Origin: Streptomyces griseus
GTDB lineage: Bacteria; Bdellovibrionota; Bdellovibrionia; Bdellovibrionales; Bdellovibrionaceae
Length of the DNA stretch: 59,050 nucleotides
Direction of reading: 5' to 3'
NCBI GenBank assembly: GCA_943330705.2
Contig: CALQIT020000011.1
Span: 1-59,050 of the forward strand
In this document: positions 34,043-40,967 of the stretch, in pieces
Layout: each line of letters opens with the position of its first letter
Numbering within the stretch: the first letter of the stretch is position 1
Made by a program: the position numbers and the translations under genes
Notes under the pieces: model-generated
Told to the model about the DNA's origin: nothing
The model's input: only the letters and a program-made list of their open reading frames with translations
The model's database searches: none

Positions 34043-34080
34043 TTGACATGTAGGGTATGCCCCCATACCCCTTATTGACA
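34043..34080. promoter_or_regulatory. CsoR-type operator and promoter region
   Basis: Between the divergent efflux operon and repressor gene lies GGGTATG-CCCC-CATACCC (34053-34070), a palindrome with a G/C tract. CsoR/RcnR-family repressors bind such sites. TTGACA motifs flank it at 34043-34048 and 34075-34080 and are plausible -35 boxes. Metal binding would release the repressor. Confidence 0.65.
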
Positions 34081-34109
34081 AGGAAAAAAGAGAAAGCAGT
34101 TTATACTTT

Positions 34110-34415
34110 ATGAAAAAGAATCATCCACATACACACCAGCATCCAAAAACAGAACGCGAAGCTCTAAAGGTTCGGCTGCGCAAAATCGAAGGACAACTAA
34201 GGGCAATGGAAGCTATGGTCGATCGCGATGAGGATTGTTCCGAAATTCTTACCCAGCTTATTTCTGCCCGAAAAGCGCTTAAATCATTTGCAGAAAAATT
34301 GATTGAATCTCATATGCATCATTGCATAGAGGACGCCCAGGACAGCCATGGCAAAGAAAATGGTAAAGAAAAATTACGTGATTTATTAAAGGTCCTTGGG
34401 CGCTATGTCGAGTGA
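34110..34415 (+). CDS. CsoR/RcnR-family metal-sensing repressor
   Basis: A 101-aa all-helical DNA-binding protein. The family pattern is clear: RLRKIEGQLRAMEAMV, DCSEILTQLISARKAL, then ESHMHHCIED. Likely metal ligands are Cys43, His68 and Cys72 (the C-H-C set of CsoR). The N-terminus is also His-rich (NHPHTHQHP), as in nickel sensors such as InrS. It represses in the absence of metal and lets go on binding. It is divergent from the RND operon, with a palindromic operator between. The downstream lipoprotein gene follows with a 46-base gap. Confidence 0.9.
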   Translation: MKKNHPHTHQHPKTEREALKVRLRKIEGQLRAMEAMVDRDEDCSEILTQLISARKALKSFAEKLIESHMHHCIEDAQDSHGKENGKEKLRDLLKVLGRYVE

Positions 34416-34461
34416 TCAAATTTTAACTGCATTGGTAACTAAATACTTGAGCGGAGGTTTT

Positions 34462-35169
34462 GTGTTTAACAATAAATTACTGGGCAAGATAATATCGGGA
34501 GCCATACTAGCAATTTTTCTAGTCAGCTGTAACCCTCAGGCTTCCAATGATGGCCTTAAGGAAAAGGCGCAAATTGAATCTGAAACATCGGCTAAAAACC
34601 AAACGAAAGCAGCTATTGAAGCGCAGAATAAGCGCGCCACTGAAATGGAGCAAGACTTAAGCCGCCGGCACCTTTTTTACCAAGCCTTAAAGGGACGGTT
34701 TGAGGGCTCTTTCACTACTGAATTGGGAGAATTCCAAATCCGCATTATTTTATCTCCTAGCTTGAATCCCTTGGCGACCGATCGGGTTCGCTTGCCTGAA
34801 GAAGTGGCATCTGACCTAAACAACCTGCATTTTAATGCTCAATTTCAGCAGTGGAGCACCAACCGACCAACTTCAGCAGTAGGCTGCAGGGTTGAAAACA
34901 TACTTCCCGATATTACTAAAGGAGCTTTAAGTATCGTTTCAGCCAATTGTACCAATGTTTACTTCTTAGTCCTGTCAGAAACGGGGGATGGAGCCGATCT
35001 GTCGGCTAGAGATCATTATAAACAAACAATTGATAAAGCTGTCGGCACCAGAGTTTCTCAGGACATTACATCAGGCAAGCTAAACTCTCTTAATGAACTG
35101 ACTGGGTTCATCCAGTTATCCAATGCAGCCAATAGCTATTATTTTCGCGCAAAAAGAGTTGAGCAGTGA
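34462..35169 (+). CDS. Lipoprotein of unknown function in the csoR-side operon
   Basis: A 235-aa lipoprotein. The chosen start is GTG at 34462, with GGAGG just upstream. It gives a short signal peptide with a lipobox FLVSC, so Cys23 would be lipidated. A charged coiled-coil segment (about 25-70) follows, then a beta-rich domain. The longer open frame from 34396 overlaps the repressor gene and is unlikely. I recognise no family. The next gene encodes an outer-membrane efflux-like protein with a GTG overlap, so the two may work together in the envelope. Confidence 0.7.
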   Translation: MFNNKLLGKIISGAILAIFLVSCNPQASNDGLKEKAQIESETSAKNQTKAAIEAQNKRATEMEQDLSRRHLFYQALKGRFEGSFTTELGEFQIRIILSPSLNPLATDRVRLPEEVASDLNNLHFNAQFQQWSTNRPTSAVGCRVENILPDITKGALSIVSANCTNVYFLVLSETGDGADLSARDHYKQTIDKAVGTRVSQDITSGKLNSLNELTGFIQLSNAANSYYFRAKRVEQ

Positions 35170-36443
35170 AAGCCTTGAACATTAGCTTTTCAATATTCGC
35201 TATCTTATTGTATGGAACTCTAACCTTCGCGCAAAACTCACTGAGCTCAGCAGAGATTTCTTTAGATGAAGTTTCTAAAACTATAAAAGCCCAAAACTTT
35301 AGCGTGCTACAAAATGCGACTAGGCTTTATCAGGCGAAAGAATCGATTAATGTTGCTCGAGGCAATCTTTTACCAAAACTCAATATTTGGAAGATTGTAA
35401 CAGCTGTTGCCGACCCAGTTAGTTTGTATGGTCTTATTCAAGATATTGCGCCTTTTCTTGTTCCAGCCAATTGGTTTCGGCTGGAACAATCAAAAATTTT
35501 ATATCGTGCTGAAGTGGAAGGATACCAAGCCCTGTGGGGCAATGAACTTCTGACGGCAAAATCTCTTTATTTACAAGTTCTGCTAGATCAAGCCCTACTT
35601 GAGGCACTTCGCTTTGCAGTTGATCGACACACAGATATAGAAGAGACGCTGAAAATTCGAGAAATGATGGGATCTGTGCCTGCCGGCAGCACACGCTTCG
35701 TGCAGATCAAGAAGTTGGCACTTGAATCTGATTGCGCCGAGATGCAAGTTTTAATTCGAAAAGAGCTTAATGAGCTAGGCTTTGCATTGGGAATGACCGA
35801 AGGAGCTCAGCCTATCTTAAAGGCAGTTGCTTTGCCCACTCTGAACCTAGAGAAACCCTTGGATGCAAAAGCCCTAGATGCTGGTGTTAAAAAGGCTTCT
35901 CCGGAGCTTAGGCAATTTTCTTATCTTTTGCAGGTCCTTCCTAGCATCAAAAAGGAAGTTTACTTTTCCTTTCTCGGCGCCTCTAGCGTTAGTCGAGGTG
36001 TTGCAGGGGGAGTCTTTGACAAATTACCTATCCAAGACGGTCTTGGTTTTGGAACTGGTGCCTCTTTACGGATTATTCGCAGCGAGGAAGCGATCCTGAA
36101 GATTCAAATACAAGGTCTCAATGAAACTCTATCCAGGCAGCTGGCCTTAGTTGTTGATCGTCACAACTTTGACCTCATGCAATCGATAAATCTTCTTGAG
36201 CGGAAAAAATTGTCTGAAGAACAATGGAATCTATTCAAATCTCAGATCCTTCTAGGAGAAGATGTTGATTTCGCATCCTTGATCCAAACAACAGAGGCCG
36301 CCATCGGAATTGACATGCTTATTCATCAACTGAATTATCGCTTTTTAATTAATCAGCAAAAACTTGATCGGCTTCTATTTGCAAAAGATTATATTCCGCC
36401 ATCTATTTCCAACCAAATAATTTCAGAAAAGAGGACCCGATGA
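35166..36443 (+). CDS. Outer-membrane efflux-like (TolC-superfamily) protein
   Basis: A 425-aa exported protein with a signal peptide ending TLTFAQ. Long amphipathic helices alternate with shorter loops, as in outer-membrane efflux proteins: AKESINVARGNLLPKLNIWK, ALWGNELLTAKSLYLQVLLD and VGRHNFDLMQ-like stretches. It starts with GTG overlapping the lipoprotein stop and shares ATGA with the next gene. The similarity to TolC is weak and comes from pattern, not a signature. It is a second channel beside the one in the RND operon, perhaps for another metal or compound. Confidence 0.6.
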   Translation: MKALNISFSIFAILLYGTLTFAQNSLSSAEISLDEVSKTIKAQNFSVLQNATRLYQAKESINVARGNLLPKLNIWKIVTAVADPVSLYGLIQDIAPFLVPANWFRLEQSKILYRAEVEGYQALWGNELLTAKSLYLQVLLDQALLEALRFAVDRHTDIEETLKIREMMGSVPAGSTRFVQIKKLALESDCAEMQVLIRKELNELGFALGMTEGAQPILKAVALPTLNLEKPLDAKALDAGVKKASPELRQFSYLLQVLPSIKKEVYFSFLGASSVSRGVAGGVFDKLPIQDGLGFGTGASLRIIRSEEAILKIQIQGLNETLSRQLALVVDRHNFDLMQSINLLERKKLSEEQWNLFKSQILLGEDVDFASLIQTTEAAIGIDMLIHQLNYRFLINQQKLDRLLFAKDYIPPSISNQIISEKRTR

Positions 36444-36742
36444 AAATTCTTGCAGTAATTGCATTTCTTTCTTCGCTGAGCGCGTATGCCGTTGATCCGA
36501 ATGTACAAGTTGAAATCACTTCCCTAACCAACGTGAACAATTCTTCAGCGCTTGAAGCCTGTGGAACAGCCAAGCACGCAGCTGGCCTTAAACCAATCCT
36601 AGTCACAGTTCAACATGGTGGCTCTAAATATACCACCCTAACTTCGGCAGATGGGGATTGGTGTGTTGTCATAAAAAGGTGGACATTCAATGGAAAAAGC
36701 GAAGCTGATGGAGTGGCCCTCAAAGATGTTATGGGCAACTAA
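36440..36742 (+). CDS. Small exported protein after the efflux-like gene
   Basis: A 100-aa protein with a signal peptide (residues 1-17, ending AYAV). The mature part has two cysteines (LEACGTAKHAAGLKP and GDWCVVIKRW) that could pair, and a beta-rich middle (ILVTVQHGGSKYTTLTS). It shares ATGA with the preceding gene and is last in the operon. I know no family. The periplasm or outside is the likely place. Confidence 0.65.
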   Translation: MKILAVIAFLSSLSAYAVDPNVQVEITSLTNVNNSSALEACGTAKHAAGLKPILVTVQHGGSKYTTLTSADGDWCVVIKRWTFNGKSEADGVALKDVMGN

Positions 36743-36901
36743 TCTCTGATCTGTTTGCCTTTTCATGTTTCAATTCTTAGATTTTTGGTGACAACAGAGG
36801 TTTAGATTCGCTAATTTTTTATTCAAGATAAAATCGTATAAGCTCTGAATATGGCAGAGCGTTTCTACCGGACGCCATGAATGTCCGTCTACGAGGTAAC
36901 A

Positions 36902-37675
36902 ATGCGGTCAGTTCTAAAGTCACTGCTTTTATTTTGTGCATTTTTATCATTTGCTTCTAGCGCACTGGCTGCGCCATTTATTCCATATTATGGAAAAACC
37001 TTTTATCAGCAATTGGACACTGGCCTTAAGGGCCAACCGCTCAGAGATCAATTGGGTCAAACAACCAAAACTGGTCACCACAGTGTGGGTTATACACGCG
37101 CACAAGTTTTTATTTTTAACGAATTCTATCCCTATCGGCAAAATGGACAGACTGTTGTCAAAGATGTCTATTGCCAAAGGACTTACCCAGCCCCGGATAT
37201 TTTAAAAGGCGGTCAAACAACTGTAGTGGTTAATGTCGAACACACTTGGCCGCAAAGTAAATTTACCGGCACCTCTCCATCCGAAGTGCAAAAGTCTGAC
37301 TTACATCATCTATTCCCTGCAGACGCGCATATCAATTCAGATCGTGGCAATTATCCATTTGGTGAAGTGGCTATTGATCAAAAATCACTGCAGTGTCAGA
37401 TATCTCGACTGGGCAACTCTCGAGCTGGGCAACAAGTTGTTTTTGAGCCTCCTACCTCCCATAAAGGCCATGTCGCTAGGGCGCTGTTCTACTTTGCAGT
37501 TCGCTATCAAGTTGCGATTGACGATGTTCAAGAGTCCTATTTGAGAAAATGGGATCACGAAGACCCGGTGGACGAGGAAGAAATTCGTCGCAATGAGGCT
37601 ATTTTCAAACTGCAAGGAAACCGCAATCCTTTCATTGATTTTCCGGGCATAGCTGATCGCATTTCAAATTTTTAG
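36902..37675 (+). CDS. Exported endonuclease I family protein
   Basis: A 257-aa secreted nuclease of the EndA/Vvn family. The ATG at 36902 is chosen because GAGGT precedes it and a signal peptide (LLLFCAFLSFASSALA) follows. The beta-beta-alpha-metal site shows VEHTWPQS and DLHHLFPADAHINSDRGNYPFGEV, containing the catalytic His and metal-binding Asn. It cuts double- and single-stranded DNA without sequence preference in the periplasm or outside. Such enzymes can degrade prey or environmental DNA. It is transcribed alone. Confidence 0.92.
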   Translation: MRSVLKSLLLFCAFLSFASSALAAPFIPYYGKTFYQQLDTGLKGQPLRDQLGQTTKTGHHSVGYTRAQVFIFNEFYPYRQNGQTVVKDVYCQRTYPAPDILKGGQTTVVVNVEHTWPQSKFTGTSPSEVQKSDLHHLFPADAHINSDRGNYPFGEVAIDQKSLQCQISRLGNSRAGQQVVFEPPTSHKGHVARALFYFAVRYQVAIDDVQESYLRKWDHEDPVDEEEIRRNEAIFKLQGNRNPFIDFPGIADRISNF

Positions 37676-37762
37676 ACAATGACCTTGGCGATCAGTGTAT
37701 CTTCGGAAAAAATCACTTTAGCAAAAGTGTAAATGGTGCTATTTCCATCGCAGGAGTTTTAA

Positions 37763-38818
37763 TTGTACCAAGGGGTCATATTCGCAATTCTGGCGGCGGT
37801 TTTATTCGGGGCTAGCACTCCCTTGTCTAAAATTATGGTAGGAAAAGTCGATCCCTGGCTACAAGCGGGCCTACTTTATTTAGGTTCGGGTATCGGAATA
37901 GGAATTCTTTTTTTTATTAGATCTTTTTTCAAAAATACTCAGCAAAGCTTACTGAAGGCCGATCTAAAATGGTTGTTCGCTGCGACCTTTTTTGGCGGAA
38001 TGCTAGGACCCGTTTTCTTGATGTATGGCTTAACACAAACATCGGGATCCACAGCTTCATTACTTTTAAATTTAGAGGGCGTGCTGACTTCGATATTGGC
38101 ATGGACCGTATTTCGTGAACATTTTAGTAAAAGGATCGCTTGGGGAATGGTGTCCATTGTCCTGGGTGGAATAATTCTTTCATGGTCATCGTCAGGCCAG
38201 CAGTCAGGACTGATCGGACCAATTTTTGTAGCCCTGGCTTGCGTAGCCTGGGCGGCCGACAATAATTTTACTCGCAAAATTTCAGCTAGCGATCCATTGC
38301 AGATTACTATGATAAAAAGTCTATTTGCAGGCATCGTAAATATTTTGTTGGCATTCTATTTAGGCGCTAAAGGCATTGCTATTGGCAATCTTGTCATGGT
38401 TAGCCTTATTGGATTTCTGGGCTATGGAATGAGTATCATTTGTTTTATTTTTGCCCTGAGATATATCGGCACTTCAAGAACGGGGGCGTATTTCTCTACA
38501 GCTCCATTTGTTGGTTCAGCTATTTCTATTTTTCTTTTAGCAGAGCCGATTACCAATCACTTTTTAGTTGCTGCTGGATTTATGGCATTTGGAGTCTGGT
38601 TACACCTTTCGGAAGACCATGGCCATGAACACACCCATGAACCCTTGGAGCACTCGCACGAACATACACATGATGAACACCACCAGCATGATCATGAAAA
38701 CGGTATAGTGGTAGCGAATGGAAGCCATAGTCATGTTCATATCCATTTGGCAATGACTCATACCCACAAGCATTTTCCTGATATTCATCATCGGCACGAA
38801 CATACTGACCAAAATTAA
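37763..38818 (+). CDS. EamA-type transporter with long His-rich tail
   Basis: A 351-aa inner-membrane protein of the drug/metabolite transporter superfamily, with ten hydrophobic helices in two EamA halves. The start is TTG at 37763, with CAGGAG 7 bases upstream. From about residue 283 the chain becomes a histidine-rich tail (HEHTHEPLEHSHEHTHDEHH and HSHVHIHLAMTHTHKH). Such tails bind zinc, nickel or cobalt and are common in cation transporters but not in EamA proteins. This fits a metal-linked role on this island. The direction of transport is unknown. Confidence 0.85.
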   Translation: MYQGVIFAILAAVLFGASTPLSKIMVGKVDPWLQAGLLYLGSGIGIGILFFIRSFFKNTQQSLLKADLKWLFAATFFGGMLGPVFLMYGLTQTSGSTASLLLNLEGVLTSILAWTVFREHFSKRIAWGMVSIVLGGIILSWSSSGQQSGLIGPIFVALACVAWAADNNFTRKISASDPLQITMIKSLFAGIVNILLAFYLGAKGIAIGNLVMVSLIGFLGYGMSIICFIFALRYIGTSRTGAYFSTAPFVGSAISIFLLAEPITNHFLVAAGFMAFGVWLHLSEDHGHEHTHEPLEHSHEHTHDEHHQHDHENGIVVANGSHSHVHIHLAMTHTHKHFPDIHHRHEHTDQN

Positions 38819-38976
38819 TTTCTATTGGCACCCACACAAACCTTTTGCTGCCTCAGAATCTCTGTTGGCTTTTCTAAAGCACCTACCTCACTCATCTTTT
38901 TACATTTTTCTATAGATTTATCCTCAGGAATTCTGACGACAATCACCCGATTCAAAGTATCCGAAAACAGCGATGT
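38815..38976 (-). pseudogene. Possible remnant ORF without start codon
   Basis: On the minus strand an open stretch encodes about 54 residues including LNRVIVVRIPEDKSIEKC and GALEKPTEILRQQKVCVG before a TAA at 38817-38815. It reads like real protein, but no ATG starts it: an in-frame stop lies just upstream and only TTG or GTG are available, without a clear ribosome-binding site. It overlaps the stop of the EamA gene. It may be the 3' end of a lost gene or chance. Confidence 0.25.
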
Positions 38977-39087
38977 TTCTCATAGATATCAATAGCTAAG
39001 CCCATTTGTACAAAAAATCTGGCACAGCTTGCAATTTAAATAGGTGAGGGAACCAAAAAGGTTCCTGGTACAAAAAAGGGGGAAGCC

Positions 39088-39324
39088 GTGTCCAGAAAAC
39101 CATATTTTACCGAATGCCCACGCTGCGGATCACATTCGTTTGAGCACCTGAGCAATCACGCTCACTGTCCGAACTGTCTGCACTTCGAAGACTACTACGA
39201 AGACACCGAGACCTGTTACGGCGTGGCCAGATCTGTTGAAATTCGAAATACAAAACCAGCAATCAAACAAAAAATAGAGGAAAAATCAGACGAAATTAAT
39301 CAGTGCGAATCCCAAGCATCTTAA
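39088..39324 (+). CDS. Small zinc-ribbon protein at the head of the conjugation region
   Basis: A 78-aa protein starting with GTG after GGGGGA. Four cysteines in CPRCG and CPNCL, 17 residues apart, form a zinc ribbon. An acidic tract (EDYYEDTETCYG) follows, and the C-terminus is charged. Such small proteins regulate or bind nucleic acids. It lies 23 bases upstream of the next small gene, so it probably heads the transfer operon. No defined family is recognised. Confidence 0.65.
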   Translation: MSRKPYFTECPRCGSHSFEHLSNHAHCPNCLHFEDYYEDTETCYGVARSVEIRNTKPAIKQKIEEKSDEINQCESQAS

Positions 39325-39346
39325 GCAACCACCACAAGGAGAAGCC

Positions 39347-39562
39347 ATGGAAATTTTATCATCGACAGAAAATGATCCAAAACTAGAGACTGAGAATAAG
39401 GATATAAAAATGCAATCACTACAAAAATTCTTCCAAACTCGATTTAGGAACTTACAAAATCTAGTACCGCGACAATCAGACCTCAATATAGAAAATTTCT
39501 CCAGGCTTGAGAGCAAGAGATCAAAGTACAGCATGTTACAGGATAAAATTTGGAATAGGTGA
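39347..39562 (+). CDS. Small charged protein, conjugation region
   Basis: A 71-aa protein with AAGGAG 7 bases before its ATG. It is hydrophilic and basic in the second half (FFQTRFRNLQNLVPRQS, SRLESKRSKYS). No motif is visible. It ends 4 bases before the start of the sigma-region-4-like gene. It may be a small regulator of the transfer genes, but this is only position. Confidence 0.5.
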   Translation: MEILSSTENDPKLETENKDIKMQSLQKFFQTRFRNLQNLVPRQSDLNIENFSRLESKRSKYSMLQDKIWNR

Positions 39563-39566
39563 CCAA

Positions 39567-39833
39567 ATGTTAAATCAATTCAATCCTCACATCCGAAACC
39601 AACTTTCCTTAAATAACTATGAGGTACTTCATAAACACTTATTAAAAATGAGCTGGCGGCAACAGCTGGCAATTCAACTACGCTTTTGGGAAGAATACTC
39701 AATTCACCAAGTAGCCACTACGATGAATATTACTTGGATGGAAGCTGACCGACTTATCGAATTGGCAATCAGCAACCTTAAGTCGGGACTACTTACATCT
39801 TCAACTCAAACGCCGACATCCAGTGCGGCATAA
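39567..39833 (+). CDS. Sigma-region-4-like helix-turn-helix protein
   Basis: An 88-aa protein with a helix-turn-helix like sigma-70 region 4. MSWRQQLAIQLRFWEEYSIHQVATTMNITWMEADRLIELAI has the pattern of a region 4 recognition fold. The ATG at 39567 is used; the frame extends upstream through the previous gene. Region 4-only proteins can act as DNA-binding regulators, anti-sigma or accessory factors. It sits directly upstream of the T4SS genes. It is a plausible transfer regulator. Confidence 0.6.
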   Translation: MLNQFNPHIRNQLSLNNYEVLHKHLLKMSWRQQLAIQLRFWEEYSIHQVATTMNITWMEADRLIELAISNLKSGLLTSSTQTPTSSAA

Positions 39834-39848
39834 TACAAAGGGGAAAAA

Positions 39849-40277
39849 ATGGAACCAAAACAAACCAATAAAAATGAAAATGACAAGTTCTACCGCTTTC
39901 AAGTCTTCCAAGGAGAAAGAGATCAGACAGGAAAATTGAAAAAAACAAAAAGCGTTGGCATGGCATACCTTAAAGAAGGCCAGTCGATGCTTACTCTACG
40001 ACTATGGACCTTTGTAAATGAGCGTTTCTATCTGATTCTGAATCAAAATGATGCTTCAAAATACCTAGTAATGACAAGAGAGCCCAATAAAAATCCTCTC
40101 GCGAAAAATAAGTATTTTTGGAACATTGTCGGCAACGGCGAAATCGATACGACACAAGGACTGGTCACAATTCAATTCGATATATTTGATAAGATGATTT
40201 TTATGAGTACTCATCCTGAATCTTCTGCTCACTCTGCCTCCCTCCCACAGCCTGAGGTTATGACTGAAGCAGCTTAA
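39849..40277 (+). CDS. Conjugation-region protein, unknown function
   Basis: A 142-aa hydrophilic protein with a ribosome-binding site (AAGGGGA) just before the ATG. A central stretch, VGMAYLKEGQSMLTLRLWTF, is reminiscent of single-domain DUF736-like proteins of conjugative plasmids, but the match is not firm. Strands and a short helix follow. The last 20 residues are low complexity. It precedes the VirB2-like gene by 52 bases. The role is unknown. Confidence 0.6.
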   Translation: MEPKQTNKNENDKFYRFQVFQGERDQTGKLKKTKSVGMAYLKEGQSMLTLRLWTFVNERFYLILNQNDASKYLVMTREPNKNPLAKNKYFWNIVGNGEIDTTQGLVTIQFDIFDKMIFMSTHPESSAHSASLPQPEVMTEAA

Positions 40278-40328
40278 TTTCTTTGCGTGATGATTTGAGC
40301 CTTTAGATATCTTAGAAATGGAACTCAA

Positions 40329-40616
40329 ATGAAAATTAAAAATAGCTATTTGCTCGCAGTTTTCTGTATATCCTTTGCTATCCTATTTCCTGACCTGGCT
40401 TACGCTGGTCTCGAATCTAGTCTTGAGGGAATTAAAAACAAAATGACTGGCGTGATTCTTCCGCTTCTGTCGGTAATCGGGATTGCTCTTGCGGCCCTTT
40501 CCTTTTTCACTGGAAATCCAAATGCAAAGCAGCACATTGGTTATGCGATTCTTGGTTGCATTTTTGGCTTCGGTGCGCAGGCCATTGTCGATTTCATCGC
40601 TCAAACTGTTCGCTAA
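40329..40616 (+). CDS. virB2: VirB2/TrbC-like pilin
   Basis: A 95-aa pilin precursor. A signal peptide ends LAYA at about residue 26. The mature protein has two hydrophobic helices (VILPLLSVIGIALAALSFF and IGYAILGCIFGFGAQAIVDF) around a short polar loop, as in VirB2. It polymerises into the pilus of the type IV secretion system. It is the first clear T4SS gene, and the VirB3-like gene starts 15 bases later. The symbol is by family, not by close homology. Confidence 0.85.
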   Translation: MKIKNSYLLAVFCISFAILFPDLAYAGLESSLEGIKNKMTGVILPLLSVIGIALAALSFFTGNPNAKQHIGYAILGCIFGFGAQAIVDFIAQTVR

Positions 40617-40631
40617 AAGACGGAGCGAGCA

Positions 40632-40967
40632 ATGGAAAACCAAGGATTACTGACAACGAAGGTGCCGCGTGCCCTTGAAATGAAAACAAAACTTTTTGGC
40701 TTTGAACTGCCAGATCTGCTTTTGATCTTCATGAACTTGGCTGTGACAAACCTGGTATTCGGATCAACTTCGTTTAGGTACGCACTAGTTTGGGGAACGA
40801 CGCTAGGACTTGCGTCGTTCCTCTTTTTTTCTAAACGTGGAAGGCCCGACAACTACCTTCAGCATCTAGGTGAAATCATTGCCCAGCCTTCTTACAAGGC
40901 AGCCGGACAAGTTGATCAAAAATATCGAAAGTTCAGAAAGGAATCAGCAAATGAAGTCTGCAAATAA
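40632..40967 (+). CDS. virB3: VirB3/TrbD-like membrane protein
   Basis: A 111-aa protein with a hydrophobic pair (LLLIFMNLAVTNLVFG and YALVWGTTLGLASFLFF) following a polar N-terminus, as in VirB3. A basic C-terminal tail extends past the membrane part. The gene overlaps the start of the VirB4 gene by 17 bases. VirB3 sits at the inner membrane and helps VirB4 assemble the pilus. Recognition is from size, topology and order. Confidence 0.75.
   Translation: MENQGLLTTKVPRALEMKTKLFGFELPDLLLIFMNLAVTNLVFGSTSFRYALVWGTTLGLASFLFFSKRGRPDNYLQHLGEIIAQPSYKAAGQVDQKYRKFRKESANEVCK

Noticed and set aside
38991..39050. TGGCAC...TTGCA near 39.03 kb as a sigma-54 promoter before the transfer genes
   Set aside because: GG and GC are only 10 bp apart; sigma-54 promoters need 12.
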